Shown: piece by piece, positions 1 through 12,400 of the stretch | Position numbering within the stretch: position 1 is the stretch's first letter | Layout: every line of letters starts with the position of its first letter | Source of the DNA: Norana najaformis | Taxonomy: Eukaryota; Annelida; Clitellata; Crassiclitellata; Hormogastridae | NCBI GenBank assembly: GCA_964023275.1 | Contig: OZ029916.1 | Span: 34,307,727-34,371,726 of the forward strand | Reading direction: 5' to 3' | Length of the DNA: 64,000 nt | The notes under the pieces: model-generated | Told to the model about the DNA's origin: nothing | Seen by the model: only the letters and a program-made list of their open reading frames with translations | Databases searched by the model: none | Made by a program: the position numbers and the translations under genes

Positions 1-66
1 AGCAGCTTAAACACAATTGTCTTGAGTTCCTGAGTTGCTCAGAATATTCACAGAGTATTTTTGGGC

Positions 67-247
67 CACAGTGCAGCATGTTGGTCTATTCAGCAGGAAT
101 CTGGGTCTGTGATCCAGCAATTGTGGGTTCGAGTCTGCTGAGCAGACTTCATGTTGTTCATTCACACTGGTGTTACGCTACAGATTCAGATTTACAGACC
201 TTGAGCATGTAATAGGTGCAATAAATAAAAGTAAATAAATGAAATAA
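67..247 (+). repeat. tRNA-derived SINE copy, family A
   Basis: A consensus-like polymerase III B box (GGTTCGAGTC, 126-135) lies about 55 nt into the unit. It is followed by a unique body and an AAATAAATG-rich tail near 220-247. A related copy in reverse orientation is at 10975-11155. It is a SINE and not a functional tRNA gene, because no cloverleaf closes around the B box. It lies in the intron just upstream of the first laminin exon in the window. Confidence 0.6.
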
Positions 248-288
248 ATGAGGTTAGCTTAAAGGAGCTGATGTCTTTCTCCTTGTAG

Positions 289-475
289 ATTGTTCTCGTA
301 CCAAGTGTGAATGGTCATCCACTGATGCAGCCGGGAGACACATTGAGCATTCGTGAGGACTTTGAGAGATACAGATGTCTGGAACATCACCTGTCCGCCT
401 CACAATATCCGCTGTCAGACCTCTGCAAGAAACTTGTGTTCAGCTCATCTGCCTCCATCTACGATGGAGCCCGTG
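289..475 (+). CDS. lamb1: Laminin beta window exon 1: end of L4b domain
   Basis: Opens after a TTGTAG acceptor and enters in phase 0. It encodes 62 residues with ERYRC and a later cysteine, typical of the C-terminal part of laminin domain IV type B, ending SIYDGAR. The donor is GTTAGT and the exon leaves in phase 1. This is the first laminin exon in the window; earlier ones lie upstream. Confidence 0.88.
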
Positions 476-3400
476 GTTAGTTGTATATATTCACATATTT
501 AATATATAAATGAATTTAATTTTTTCAAATTCAACACAAAGTTGAACACGTTTACTAATTCAGTATGTAACTTGAATATGTTAATTGGTATGTAAATTCT
601 TTCAAACTGAAAATAATTCTAGAATCATCATTTGGATCAAGTTTTTAGCAGGATTGATCTGTAAAGGAAGGTATCTGCAAATGTTCTTTTTAATCAACAG
701 TCGAGTCTACGCTGGCACCATTAAGTTGGCAACTGGTTTTGTTTCTAAATTGACACTGAGAATATTTGTTTTATTGGACACACTGACAGTCGTTATTATC
801 TTGATGGCATACTTAGCTTGATATCATACTGAACTTGATGCCATACATGGCTTTGACGCCATACTAAGCTCAGTGTTCTGAATTTGGTATTATCTGGTTT
901 TGTTTTGTGTGTTTGAATGTAAATCTGTCATTTGGTGTCATTATAAGCTGCTTTTATCACTTGAGCAGATGACACAGAAGATCTGTCACCATGATTTCCA
1001 TAATAGTAACCATGACTTTATAAAATGACTTGCATTTAACTTCAGTTCTGTCATAACAGAGTGTGACTGTCATCCTGTTGGATCGGAGAGTGCGTCATGC
1101 GATCCAGTTGGGGGTCAGTGCCCTTGCAAGCCGAACGTCATGGGTCGAAGATGTGACCAGTGCTTTCCCGGCACATATGGCTTTGGCCCTGCCGGATGCA
1201 TACGTAAGTAACATGCATTTCACCAACAGTGAAAGCATAGATGCATTACTGTGCGCTTAAAACATGAGCCATGAATGAAACCATTTTAATATACTGTTTT
1301 GTTTTATTCTTTACATTAGCTAATTAAACTGTGATGCTATTTGTTTTATATGTACCTTGGCACTTTGTAGCACATTTTTAAGTACCTAAAAAAGTTCTTA
1401 TTGCTAGCTTAGTTATTTTGTATTTCCAGGTCGTTAAGATTCGAATAAATTTATTAAACAAAAATAGTTTGTTCTTACAGTAGCAGAGGATACAGAACAC
1501 CCCTGTAGATGTTCTAGGTTCGATTTGCAATCAGGGTAGAAATCTAACATGTGATTTGTTGCAGCCTGCGATTGCCATGAAGTTGGGTCTAGAGACAAGA
1601 TCTGTGACCTAGTGACCGGTCAGTGCAAGTGCATTCCAAATGCCCATGGCCGGCAGTGCGGCCATTGTCAGAGGGGCTTCTACGGTTTCCCAAGCTGTCG
1701 GCCATGTGAGTGTAGTGGCCGTGCTGACGAATGTGACAGTGAAACTGGGCAGTGCCTCAGCTGCAGGGACTACACGGGCGGACATCACTGTGACAGGTCA
1801 GAGATGTGTTGAATGTCACTCTTGACATACGTCACAGTAACTGCTTTTCTTCATTTGTTACAATAACGTTTTTAATTTTGTACATTTTTTCAAAAACTGT
1901 GTTTGTGTTTGTCACAAGAATTTTTTGAACTTCATCAAATAAATAATAATTAAATAACAGTTGCATTGCCTCAAGTTGTCTTATGTTGCCTTACATTGTT
2001 GTATAATGCCTTATGCTGCATTCTGTTGCCTACCTTGGCTTATATTGTCTTTCACTCCATTAATGGAAAGGATTGGCAATTGGAATCTCTTGAACTCAGA
2101 GAGGCTTATCTCTTAGATGTTTATCTCTTAGATGTGCTGATGGTTACTATGGAGACCCGCGTCCTGGCTCTTCATTTGGCTGTCGTCCGTGCTTGTGTCC
2201 TGGTGGTCATGATAGTGGATTCCAGCATGGTGACACATGTCGACTTGATACAAGATCCGGTCAGGTGGTGTGTGACTGCAGACCAGGCTATGCAGGTAGT
2301 GTGTCACATGTTCGATTTCTGTAGTGTTGGTAATGTATTGTGTGCAAAAATTCCAAGAGTTCAGAACTCCTTGGCTAGAGCCATAACAAACAAGTCAAAA
2401 TATAAGGACGTAACCTCTGTGCTTAAATCTTTGCACTGCCTTCCTGTTCTGCAAAGTTTTTATTTCATATTTATAGTTTACAAAACATTGATGTCTGGCC
2501 AACCACAATATTTAAAATCAGTTCTTATTCCCCAGACTGTCATTATTCAACCAATTCATCTGATGAGCTTTTTCCTGTGATCATACCAAAGACTAGAACT
2601 GTTCTTATTGAGTAGGCTTTTTCGGTTGCTGGAACTAAGTTTAGGAACTCCCTGCCTGTGTCTGTTCGTTTTGCTCAGTCGTTTGTGTCATTTCGTTCTC
2701 AGCTTAAAACTTACCTTTTTGAAAGTGCTTATGCGTAATAGGATGCCTCTGTGTCTTGTGGACTGACCTTCTGGATATTGACACCTGATTGTGGTTTGGT
2801 TTTGGTGTGCCATAAATTGATGCTTTGTGTGTTAGACCTCAGCACTCTAGAAGTTACTAATTATAATTTACACAAAAAAACACCCAGTCTGGCTCTGGCC
2901 CAATAAAATTTTAAGTTGCTGACCAAAGATGGCTGTGTCTTGGTGGTTAGATTAAATAAGATTTGTTTGTGATATACAGTAATGCAAAAAATGACCAGAT
3001 GGAAAATTTGAAAGCGTTTCTTGTCTGCATAGGTCTGAACTGCAATCGATGTGCCGACAACTTCTTTGGCAATCCACTGGTTCCTGGTGGAACTTGTGAA
3101 CGGTGCGAGTGCAACAATAACATTGACCCTCAGCTCCCTGGCAGCTGCGATGCAGACACTGGAGAATGCCTCAAGTGCCTGTACAACACCGAAGGATTCT
3201 ACTGCGAAAACTGTAAAGTCGGTTTCTATGGTGACGCTTCCAGACAGAACTGTCGTGGTGAGCACAGTTTTCTTCTTGATCAGTCTAAGTCACTGTTGAC
3301 TTTCTTTCGTCTTTTATAATAATTTTTATGGATATGGTTGTCAGTAATAATTATTTTTGAATCTCAGATTGAGATTTCTTTGGTATTTATTAAGTGTTGT

Positions 3401-6400
3401 TATGCATATAATTAGCTTCCAGTAATATTTAGTATTAATTTGACACTTTAGGTTAGGTTTTCAGTAATTTAAAACTGCAAAAAATCACATGCAATAGCAA
3501 CGGTTTGCAAACACACCAATGGTGCCGTGTTAAGGTCTAACAAAATTTGCCAGTGTTTGATTTATAAAACATGATATTTATTACAAATGACAAGTTTTAC
3601 TGAAAAATTGTTTTAATCCATGAAGTGTTACGCGCTGAAGAGATTATGTAAAGTCCGTAGAAAAGAGAAATTGTTTCTTCTTTCTTTCTCTTTGTAGCCT
3701 GTACATGCAATATTCTCGGAACACTGCGTTCTGAGTATCACTCGTGTGATCGTGTGACTGGTCAGTGTCACTGTCTGCCATATGTCACTGGTCTTCACTG
3801 CGACTCCTGCCAGGAAAACTACTGGAAGCTGGCAAGCGGAGCCGGCTGTGAGCCGTGTGCCTGTGATCCAAGTGGCTCTGTCTCGGCTCAGTGCAATGAG
3901 GTCAGTTCAGTGTTACAGGCCTTTATGTAGGATCTTTTTTATACATGGCACTTCGATAGAACTGATAAGGTGTGACTTGAAATATGGTGTAAATGCATTT
4001 GGAATGGAACAGCCTAGCAATTTGTTGTTAATTTGTAATTTATTTACTGTTATTTAATTTATTACTGTAATTTATTTAATGTAATTAATGTAATTATCAT
4101 AATACATTTCCTGTAATTACTGTTATTTGTTTACCATATTTACCATAATTTATTTTAGTGTAATTACTTTATTTACAATTCACAGTGCTTATTTTATATT
4201 TAATGAAAACGAAATCTTCATATACCGTTCTGTTCTGGCAGGGATTAGTTTAGATAGCAATGAATAAGTGATGCAGTAAATTAATTAGTTAATGGCTTAA
4301 TGGATTGTTTTGTTTTGCATCTTTTAGTTTGATGGTCAGTGCGAATGTATTCCAGGCAGGGGTGGACGCGACTGCAGTGAATGTCAAGATCTGTATTGGG
4401 GAGATCCAAGTTTTGGATGCCAGCGTTAGTAGTTACTAAGAAACAATTATAATTAGTTAATAATGATAGATTGTTACTAAGTTTCAACTGATTATAAGTA
4501 GTTACAAAGAATAGATTATCATGTGTGGAAGTAGACCACCATTGGTGATACCTTATGCATTAGACACTGATGTGATAGAACTTACTAAGTGCGTACTTAG
4601 TTACAATTACATTTTTGAGCTTTCACTGATGAAATTTTTTGCTGATTTGAATATGAAATTTTTTCTATCCCAGCTTGCAACTGTAATCATCAGGGTTCAA
4701 CATCGCTTCAGTGCAACCGGCGCACTGGACAGTGTGAATGTGCCGTGGGCGTTGCGGGTGTGAAGTGTGACCGGTGTGATCGTGGTACCACAGGAGACCT
4801 TCCATACTGTGTTCCATGTGGAGAGTGCTATGACAACTGGGACAGGCTTATCAGCGAACTGAGAAGTATGGCTTTCTTTTCCTAATGCCTGTAGTTGAAT
4901 TGATTTTTATTGTATTTAATTATATTAAACTATATTACGTTTATTTATATTAAATTGCGTTATTTTAACTGGCCTGGTTACCTGCATGCATTACAACATC
5001 TATGCAAGAGGAAGTCGGTTCACTTACTAATTGTGACTTCGTTTCAGAGATTTGAAATGTATTATAGTAATTGGTAAACCAGTTTATAGCAGAATTGTTT
5101 CTCAATAATAGGGTAACCCAATTGAAATGGGGATTGTGTCCCTTTTGGGTGACCTACTGAGCATGAGCACCAACTGTTAAACTTATAATATTATTGAGTA
5201 GTTCTGTTGTTGGTGGTGATTCAGTATATATGGCTTTGAATTGAATTTAAAATTCAATTGAAATTTTGTATCTGCGGCTAGCACAGCTCATATTTCGGTA
5301 CATAAAAGGGCTTGGCACCCATTTAATTGGGTAGCAGTTGTGAAGGATCTCGCTGAATTAATTGATTGAAAAAGCATCAGGGCCAAGTCTACATGTTCCC
5401 TATAGAAAAACATGTAAAACAATGCTCAGCAATGGGTAAACTTTTTATAAATTTTAATTTCAGATAAAAATCGGCTGACTTACCATGTAGTTGAATAATT
5501 CGAATAACTTAGTCACTAAGGATAGGTTCATTATGGTGAGTTACAACTAGACATTTTTCTTTTCAGTATCTTGTAACTGACTTTTTGAGTACTTTAAGTC
5601 AAATTTCTTTTTGTAGGTGATACAACTGTACTGATCAAGTTGGGTGGGGAAATCAAGATTGGAGGAGCACCTGGAGCATTTGAAAACGAATTCCAAGAAA
5701 TTGAGGAGAAACTGGAGGAGGTAAAACGAATTGTAGCTGGAACAAACATCTCGCAGGAAGGACTGCAAGAACTACTGGATAGAGTTGCCGGCATGAGGTA
5801 AGTGAACTAGTTCAGGTGGTATAGCATTTGGCATGAGGTTATCCATCATAGGTAATATGAGGTTTCGTGTGAACTGGTTATTTGATGTGAAGTAAATCAA
5901 TTGGTTCTAATTCAATAGTTATTTTGTTGCTTTTTTCCGTTCACATGAGATATTAAAATATAAGAAACTAGGTAATTAAAAGAAGAAAATAAAGAACAAA
6001 TTAGGAGCATAAATAATTGAAAAAAATTGAAAAAATAAATGAATATAAAAATATTTACATAAGAATTTACTTAAATAAAAACAAATAAATTAAAGAAAAT
6101 AAATAATTAAGCAAAGTAAATAAAATATAAATGAATATATAAGAAAATAATTAACAAGAACGTAAATCAATAAGAAAATAAGTAATTAAAATGAGAAAAT
6201 AGTTAAATAACATGAATAATTGGACAGTAATTAAATAATTAATACAAAATTAGCCAGAGACCTTCAAAGACTAGCCATTCGAAAAATGTACTCTTCCTTG
6301 CATCAAATAGTTTTTCCACATCCTTAATAAAAAACCTATTAGTAAATTAAAAGAAATATTTTCATTAATTAGTTAATAAACTCTGACACTGCCATATTCA

Positions 6401-9400
6401 GGTGGTGCCAGTCCCAAGCCTGGATAAAGGAAGAGGGCGACGTCAACGGCCTTTGATGCCATAAAATGTCGTAAAGCTGAGGAACTACTATTAGTTAATA
6501 TGATATGGATCTGTTTGGTCTGTAGGAGAAACTTGTCGGAGAGTTCTACAGAGATCAACGAAGTTGATGAGAGCATTCAGCAAACAACAGACAAAGTGGA
6601 GCTGATCAACAACAGGATCGAAGCAATGAAGATCCAGGTCGAAAGCCTCAAGAAGGCAGCACAAGAACTGAGAGAGAATGCCACAAGAGTACAGGAAATG
6701 GATGTTTCAGGTCAGAGTTGATAACACTGGCCAACAGAAAATTTTTTTTTTCTTGTTGCCTTCGGTTTTAGACCTGTTCTTGGGGTAATTTTGGGCGCTG
6801 ATTCAGAAAATGTCATTGGATTGAGTGCATCAGGTCTAGTTTCTGAGATATCGTCGATTTTGTAAAGAAAACCCAGTCCACTCTTTAAACGATGTCTTTG
6901 GCAAAACTAAAATGTCATAATAAGCTTTATTTATGGCTAATTATAATTCTTGCTGATTCATATAATGCCTACATCCTTATAATGTAAAATCAGCATATCT
7001 TGCCGCGTGCTGAGATATTGCTGATTCAACGAAATAACTATTCCGTAGCCTACAGCTTACTCAGCACTAAATTCATGGCCTCATTTAGAATTTATTTGTG
7101 CTTATACAGAATTTCATGGTTTCGAACTATGTAAATAGATTATGCTGAAGTCAGCATTTATAGCCTATATAAACCGCCTCCTGAAAGCTAGAGCAGCCGC
7201 AGTCGTCTTAGGGCATATTAAGAGTTGGTCGCAAGAACAATCTGTGAATGTGAGCATTAAATAACTACATGTTCTTACTATTTTTTAGGTTAGTCATTTA
7301 ATTCCTCAGATGCGAACATCCTTAAGGTTATGGCTACTTCCAGACGGAGCTGCATTAACCATCCAGACATTCTGCTACATTTGTGGGGAATACACACTAA
7401 AAGCAAACAGGAAACCGATTTTTGAGTTTGTAAAAAGAGCATATGTAGGTTATTTTGGTGTCAAACTTGGAGATCAAGATAAGCAATGGGCTCCTCATAC
7501 AGTATGCAAAACTTGTATTGAACAATTGCGCCACTGGACAATTGGAAAGAGAAGCTGCCTGAAATTTGGTGTACCGATGGTTTGGAGGGAACAGATAAAC
7601 CACTTCGACGACTGTTACTTTTGTATGGTTAATATCATAGGCATCAATCGAAATAATCGTCACAAGTTGTCTTACCCTGATATACCTTCAGCCAGGAGAC
7701 CTGTTCCGCATTCGGATATTGTACCAGTTCTACCTTTTCGCGAACTACCTCAGCTCTCAGACGATGACACTTGCATGTCCAATATCGGACAAGATGACGA
7801 AAGTGAAGAAAGTGGGGGCAGTGACAGTGATTTCCAATCAACTTCACACAGTGAACGTTTTGACCAAAAAGAGTTGAGTGATCTGATCAGGGACTTAAAT
7901 CTTTCCAAAGAGTCCTCTGAATTGCTTGCGTCCAGACTAAAGGAAAAGAATGCACTTCAGCCTGGAACGAAAATTACAATTTATAGAAACAGAGAAAAGG
8001 ATTTGCTGCCATTCTTTACCGAAGACAACAACCTAGTATTCTGTAATGACATCAGCAACTTATTGAAGAAAATTGGTCTGTCGGATTACAGCCCAGATGA
8101 GTGGCGTCTTTTTATCGACAGTTCAAAACGTAGTCTGAAATGTGTGCTTTTAAATAACGGCAACAAATTTGGTTCTATTCCAATCGGTCACTCCACCAGG
8201 ATGAAAGAAGAGTACAATGCCATCTCTTTAGTACTGGAAAAGATAAAATACAAAGAACATCAATGGGTAATTTGTGTAGACTTGAAGATGGTAAATTTCC
8301 TCCTTGGTCAACAAAGTGGCTACGCAAAGTATCCCTGCTTTTTGTGTCTTTGGGACAGTAGAGCCAAGCATGAACATTGGACAAGAAAAGATTGGCCTTC
8401 GAGGAAAGACATGGTGGTTGGAGCTCAAAATGTAATCAAGGAATCTTTGGTGGCACGAGATAGGATCATACTGCCACCACTACATATAAAGCCAGGCCTG
8501 ATGAAACAATTTGTCAGGGCTTTGAATAAAGAAGGTTCATGCTTCGAATACATAGTACACAAGTTACCAGGAATTACAATGGAAAAATTGAAGGCTGGAA
8601 TCTTCGATGGTCCACAGATCAGGCAACTTATGAATGACCCACTTTTCATACCATCAATGAATGAAATCGAATCTTGTGCCTGGTCTTCCTTTGTTCTTGT
8701 AACTAAAAATTTTCTTGGCAACAAGAAGGCAGACAATTATGCACAACTAGTAGAGGATATGCTTCTTCATTTCAACAAGCTTGGCTGCAACATGAGCATA
8801 AAGTCCATTATCTCCACAGTCACTTAGATCGCTTTCCAGAGAATCTTGGTGACTTCAGCGAAGAGCAAGGTGAAAGATTTCACCAAGACATCAAAACAAT
8901 GGAAAATTGATATCAAGGAAGATGGGATGCACACATGATGGCAGACTATTGCTGGAATATTATGCGCGATTGTTCCGGCAGATGCCACACTCGGAAATCG
9001 TACAAAAGGAGCTTCTTCGGTGTCGAATGACTTGAAATTTTTATAACAAACTTGTTCTGTTTGGTATCATATAAGTACAGTTTCAGGTACTACCATTTTC
9101 TTTTAAGTATTTGTATTATTATGTTTATTTAGTGTATCACATAATAAATTGAGCACTACATAATTATAGCTATAGCCTTATGTTTTATGGGCGAGCAGAG
9201 GCAAGGACTGGTATATGGCATAATGTTCTATATATCGAAAACTAGACCTGCTGGGAGAAAACTGGTGCCTTTTCTGGAATCAGCAGGTCAAATATACCCA
9301 GAAACAGTTCTAACATTTGAGGCAACAAATTATGTGTTGGCCAGTGTAACCAATCACCTGTTTTTGTTTACATTATGACTCTGAGGAGGTTCCCGAAATT

Positions 9401-12400
9401 GCACTCTATGAAGTAGTTTAGTTGGACTATGACACCCTTTGGTTATGCCAATTGGACCCAGTTTACCCGTTTATTTTATGTGTAATAATATATCTATGTA
9501 TAGACATTTGTACAGCACCTATAGAGAATTTCTCAAAGGTGCTGTTTTTGTGGCTTTTGTCTCACTGATTAAATCTGTTAATTTTTGGAATCAACAAAGA
9601 ACCTGTGAATTTTTGGAATCAATGCATGAAGTCATTACAGCTTTATCAGATTCAAATATAATTTAATCATACAAATGCTGAAATTTTATTGAATGATTTT
9701 GCAGTTTTATATATATATATATGTATATATATACATATATATATACATATATATATATATACACACATACACACACACACTAGATATTTATGCAACATCT
9801 TTTAAAAAGCTGCTTACAAAGCATCCACAGCTAATTATCGTAAACATGCAATTTTAGTGGCCAGTGAAGCTTACATAAGTAGTTTACCTTTAACTTATCT
9901 TTTGTGATTTATTCCTTGGCTTTCTAGGAGCATACGATAGCATCAGGGAGAGTCACAACCGGTCCGAAATTGCTCAGAGGAAGGTGGATTCATCGGCTGC
10001 CACCTTGGACCAGTCAGAAGCTGTGCGGACTGAGATCGATGAACTGATCCTAAGCCACAAGGATGATTACGATCAGACCGTCGATGACAACAAACACAAA
10101 CTTGACGATCTGAACAATGATCTTGATAAGATCGGTGGAAAGATAGTCGACCTGAACGATATCGTAAGTCCGCGTTGTATTGAATTACTTCATTCATTTG
10201 ATTGATTTTGCTTGATTTTGTAGAATAAATGCTAAACCAGTTATTCTCCCATCTTGTAATTCCACGGTGCAATATGGTAGTGTCACTGTGGCTGGCCTTT
10301 GATTCTGGAACAAGGTGCCTCATTGAAGATTGTTTAATTTGTAAGGATTTATTGTTCAGTGCTGTTGATCTTGTTTAATAAATGCTGCATAATCTTGGTC
10401 GATAATTGATTGATCCTTATTTGTAGGTTTGTGATGGTCATGGTGATCCGTGTGACAATAGTTGTGGTGGAGCTGGTTGCGGTCGATGTGGTGGTGGGCT
10501 GAGCTGCCAAGATGGAGCAGTTTCTAAATCGATCAATGCCAGAGAATTTTCGAAGCGTGCAGAATCTCTTCTCATGGAGAAGCAGAAGGAGGTGGACAGT
10601 CAACTGAACGAGGTTTTTCATCGTTTATCCCAGCATTTAAATTATTGTGTCATTATGTAACAAGACATGTAGCACTTTGTAAGTACCTCATGGAGGCACT
10701 CTGCCATTGGAGTTCATAAAAAAACAAGGGATTGTCTGTTTAGATATACATAAATGATTAGTTGCATACATTCATGCACATATTTTTTGGGGGAAGCTTG
10801 AACCTGCACAGTCCTAGCGAGCACAGAATTAATCGTTGTTGTGTCAGGTGTGCCCTTAAGAGGTTCTCAGAAGGTGCTATATAAATGTCTAATTGCATTA
10901 AATTATAGCTATAAGATACCATGGCAGTATGTTGTAGGGGAGCCATATAAATTTTGGCTACAGTATTTTATCTGTTTATTGCACTTCTTGTGCATGCTTG
11001 ATCAGTAAATCTGAATCTGAGGCACAAGACAAGTGTGTGCGAACAACTTGTACAGAGCCATTACACTGAGTTCACTCAGCAGGCTCGAACCCACAATCGC
11101 CAGATTACTATCCCAGCACGCTACCAAACAGATCACTATGCTGCGCAGTTAAACGGTTTCCAGAATTGTTATGTTACATTACAACATTAGTCTTTTGTCA
11201 TTCACCAGGTGAACTCCGTCAAAGACCAGTGTGATGCGGCTGCTGGCGCAGTTGCTATGACCTATGAGAAGGCAGAACTAGCCAAGAATGAATCAGAAAG
11301 TAACCTGGATGACCTTCAGAAGCTCCTTGAGGCTATATCAGAATTTCTCGAACAGAGGGGAGCAAAACCATATGAAGTTCAATCTGTGAGTAGTCAGTTT
11401 GAAAATAAAATGGTTCCAAGGTTTCGCATAGCAGTCATAGTCTCGTTTAGGTCTAAACTTATGACTCATCAGTTTCAACTTGTTTACCCACTGCAGCTTG
11501 ATTTCTGGCTGCCATGACCCATTGTGTTTCTGCCAGGCTTGTCCAACAATTACGATATTGACTATTGTGTCACTTGAAATGACCGTTGATTGATGCCTTG
11601 TGGACTATGGTAAGTCATTAGATTAAATTAGATTAGATTAGGTCTTTTACAGATTCATTTATTATTTCTTTCATTTAGACATCATCACAAATATCAACTG
11701 GTACCTCTCTTCTCCTACCCTTGTGACCACTTCTCCTTCCTATCTTACTGGCATTTGTCTTCCTCAGTGGACTCGGAAATTGCTGAATGCTAGTCCAAAA
11801 TGGGGCTGATAGCAGTCATGGGAAATGTTGTCTGACGGGGCTCTTAATTGGTGTCCTATGAATCATTGTCCAGCAAGGGTTTCTAATTATAATTATGTCA
11901 AGGCAATCGTTGTCTAATGAGGGTCTTAGTTATGTCCTGGCTACAGTTGTCTAACAAGGTCTTTATTATTTTGTGGTAACTATTTTCTAACAAGGGTTTT
12001 AATTACAACTAGCCTTTGCTGCTCAGAGCATCTAAATGCAAATTGGGCAGAATGTTCCTTCTGGGAAAAGTGTCCTTGTTTCTCCTCATATCTCCCTCCT
12101 ATTCCTCTGCCCTCTCTTCCCCTACCCTCCTGACCACTTCTGCTTCCTGTCCTTGCTTGCATCCCCTTCTCATTCTCTCTACCTTCCCTTCTGTTAGTTG
12201 CATTTCATTCACCAGGCAGCACCACTGTTGGCCCACGAATACACGTGCCTAATGAATTATTATATAAAGTCCTGGCAACTGTAGTCAAGAGAAGGTCATA
12301 GATATTGTGTTGAAGCAACTGTTGTCGAGAGACGGTCTTAATTAATTGGATTCTTGTGCATGCCGACATTTGACATTTTAAAGCACTCTTGGAGTAGCTT

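Noticed and set aside
126-135. tRNA gene suggested by a good B box
   Set aside because: No acceptor stem or anticodon arm forms around it, and the unit recurs with an A-rich tail. It is a SINE.
1966-2580. 204-codon plus-strand frame
   Set aside because: It runs through a laminin exon in the wrong frame and then through a LINE fragment, so it is a composite artefact.
8228-8736. Minus-strand frames opposite the intronic transposon-like gene
   Set aside because: The plus strand has the conserved CxxC and HIKPGLMK motifs; the minus frames are shadows.
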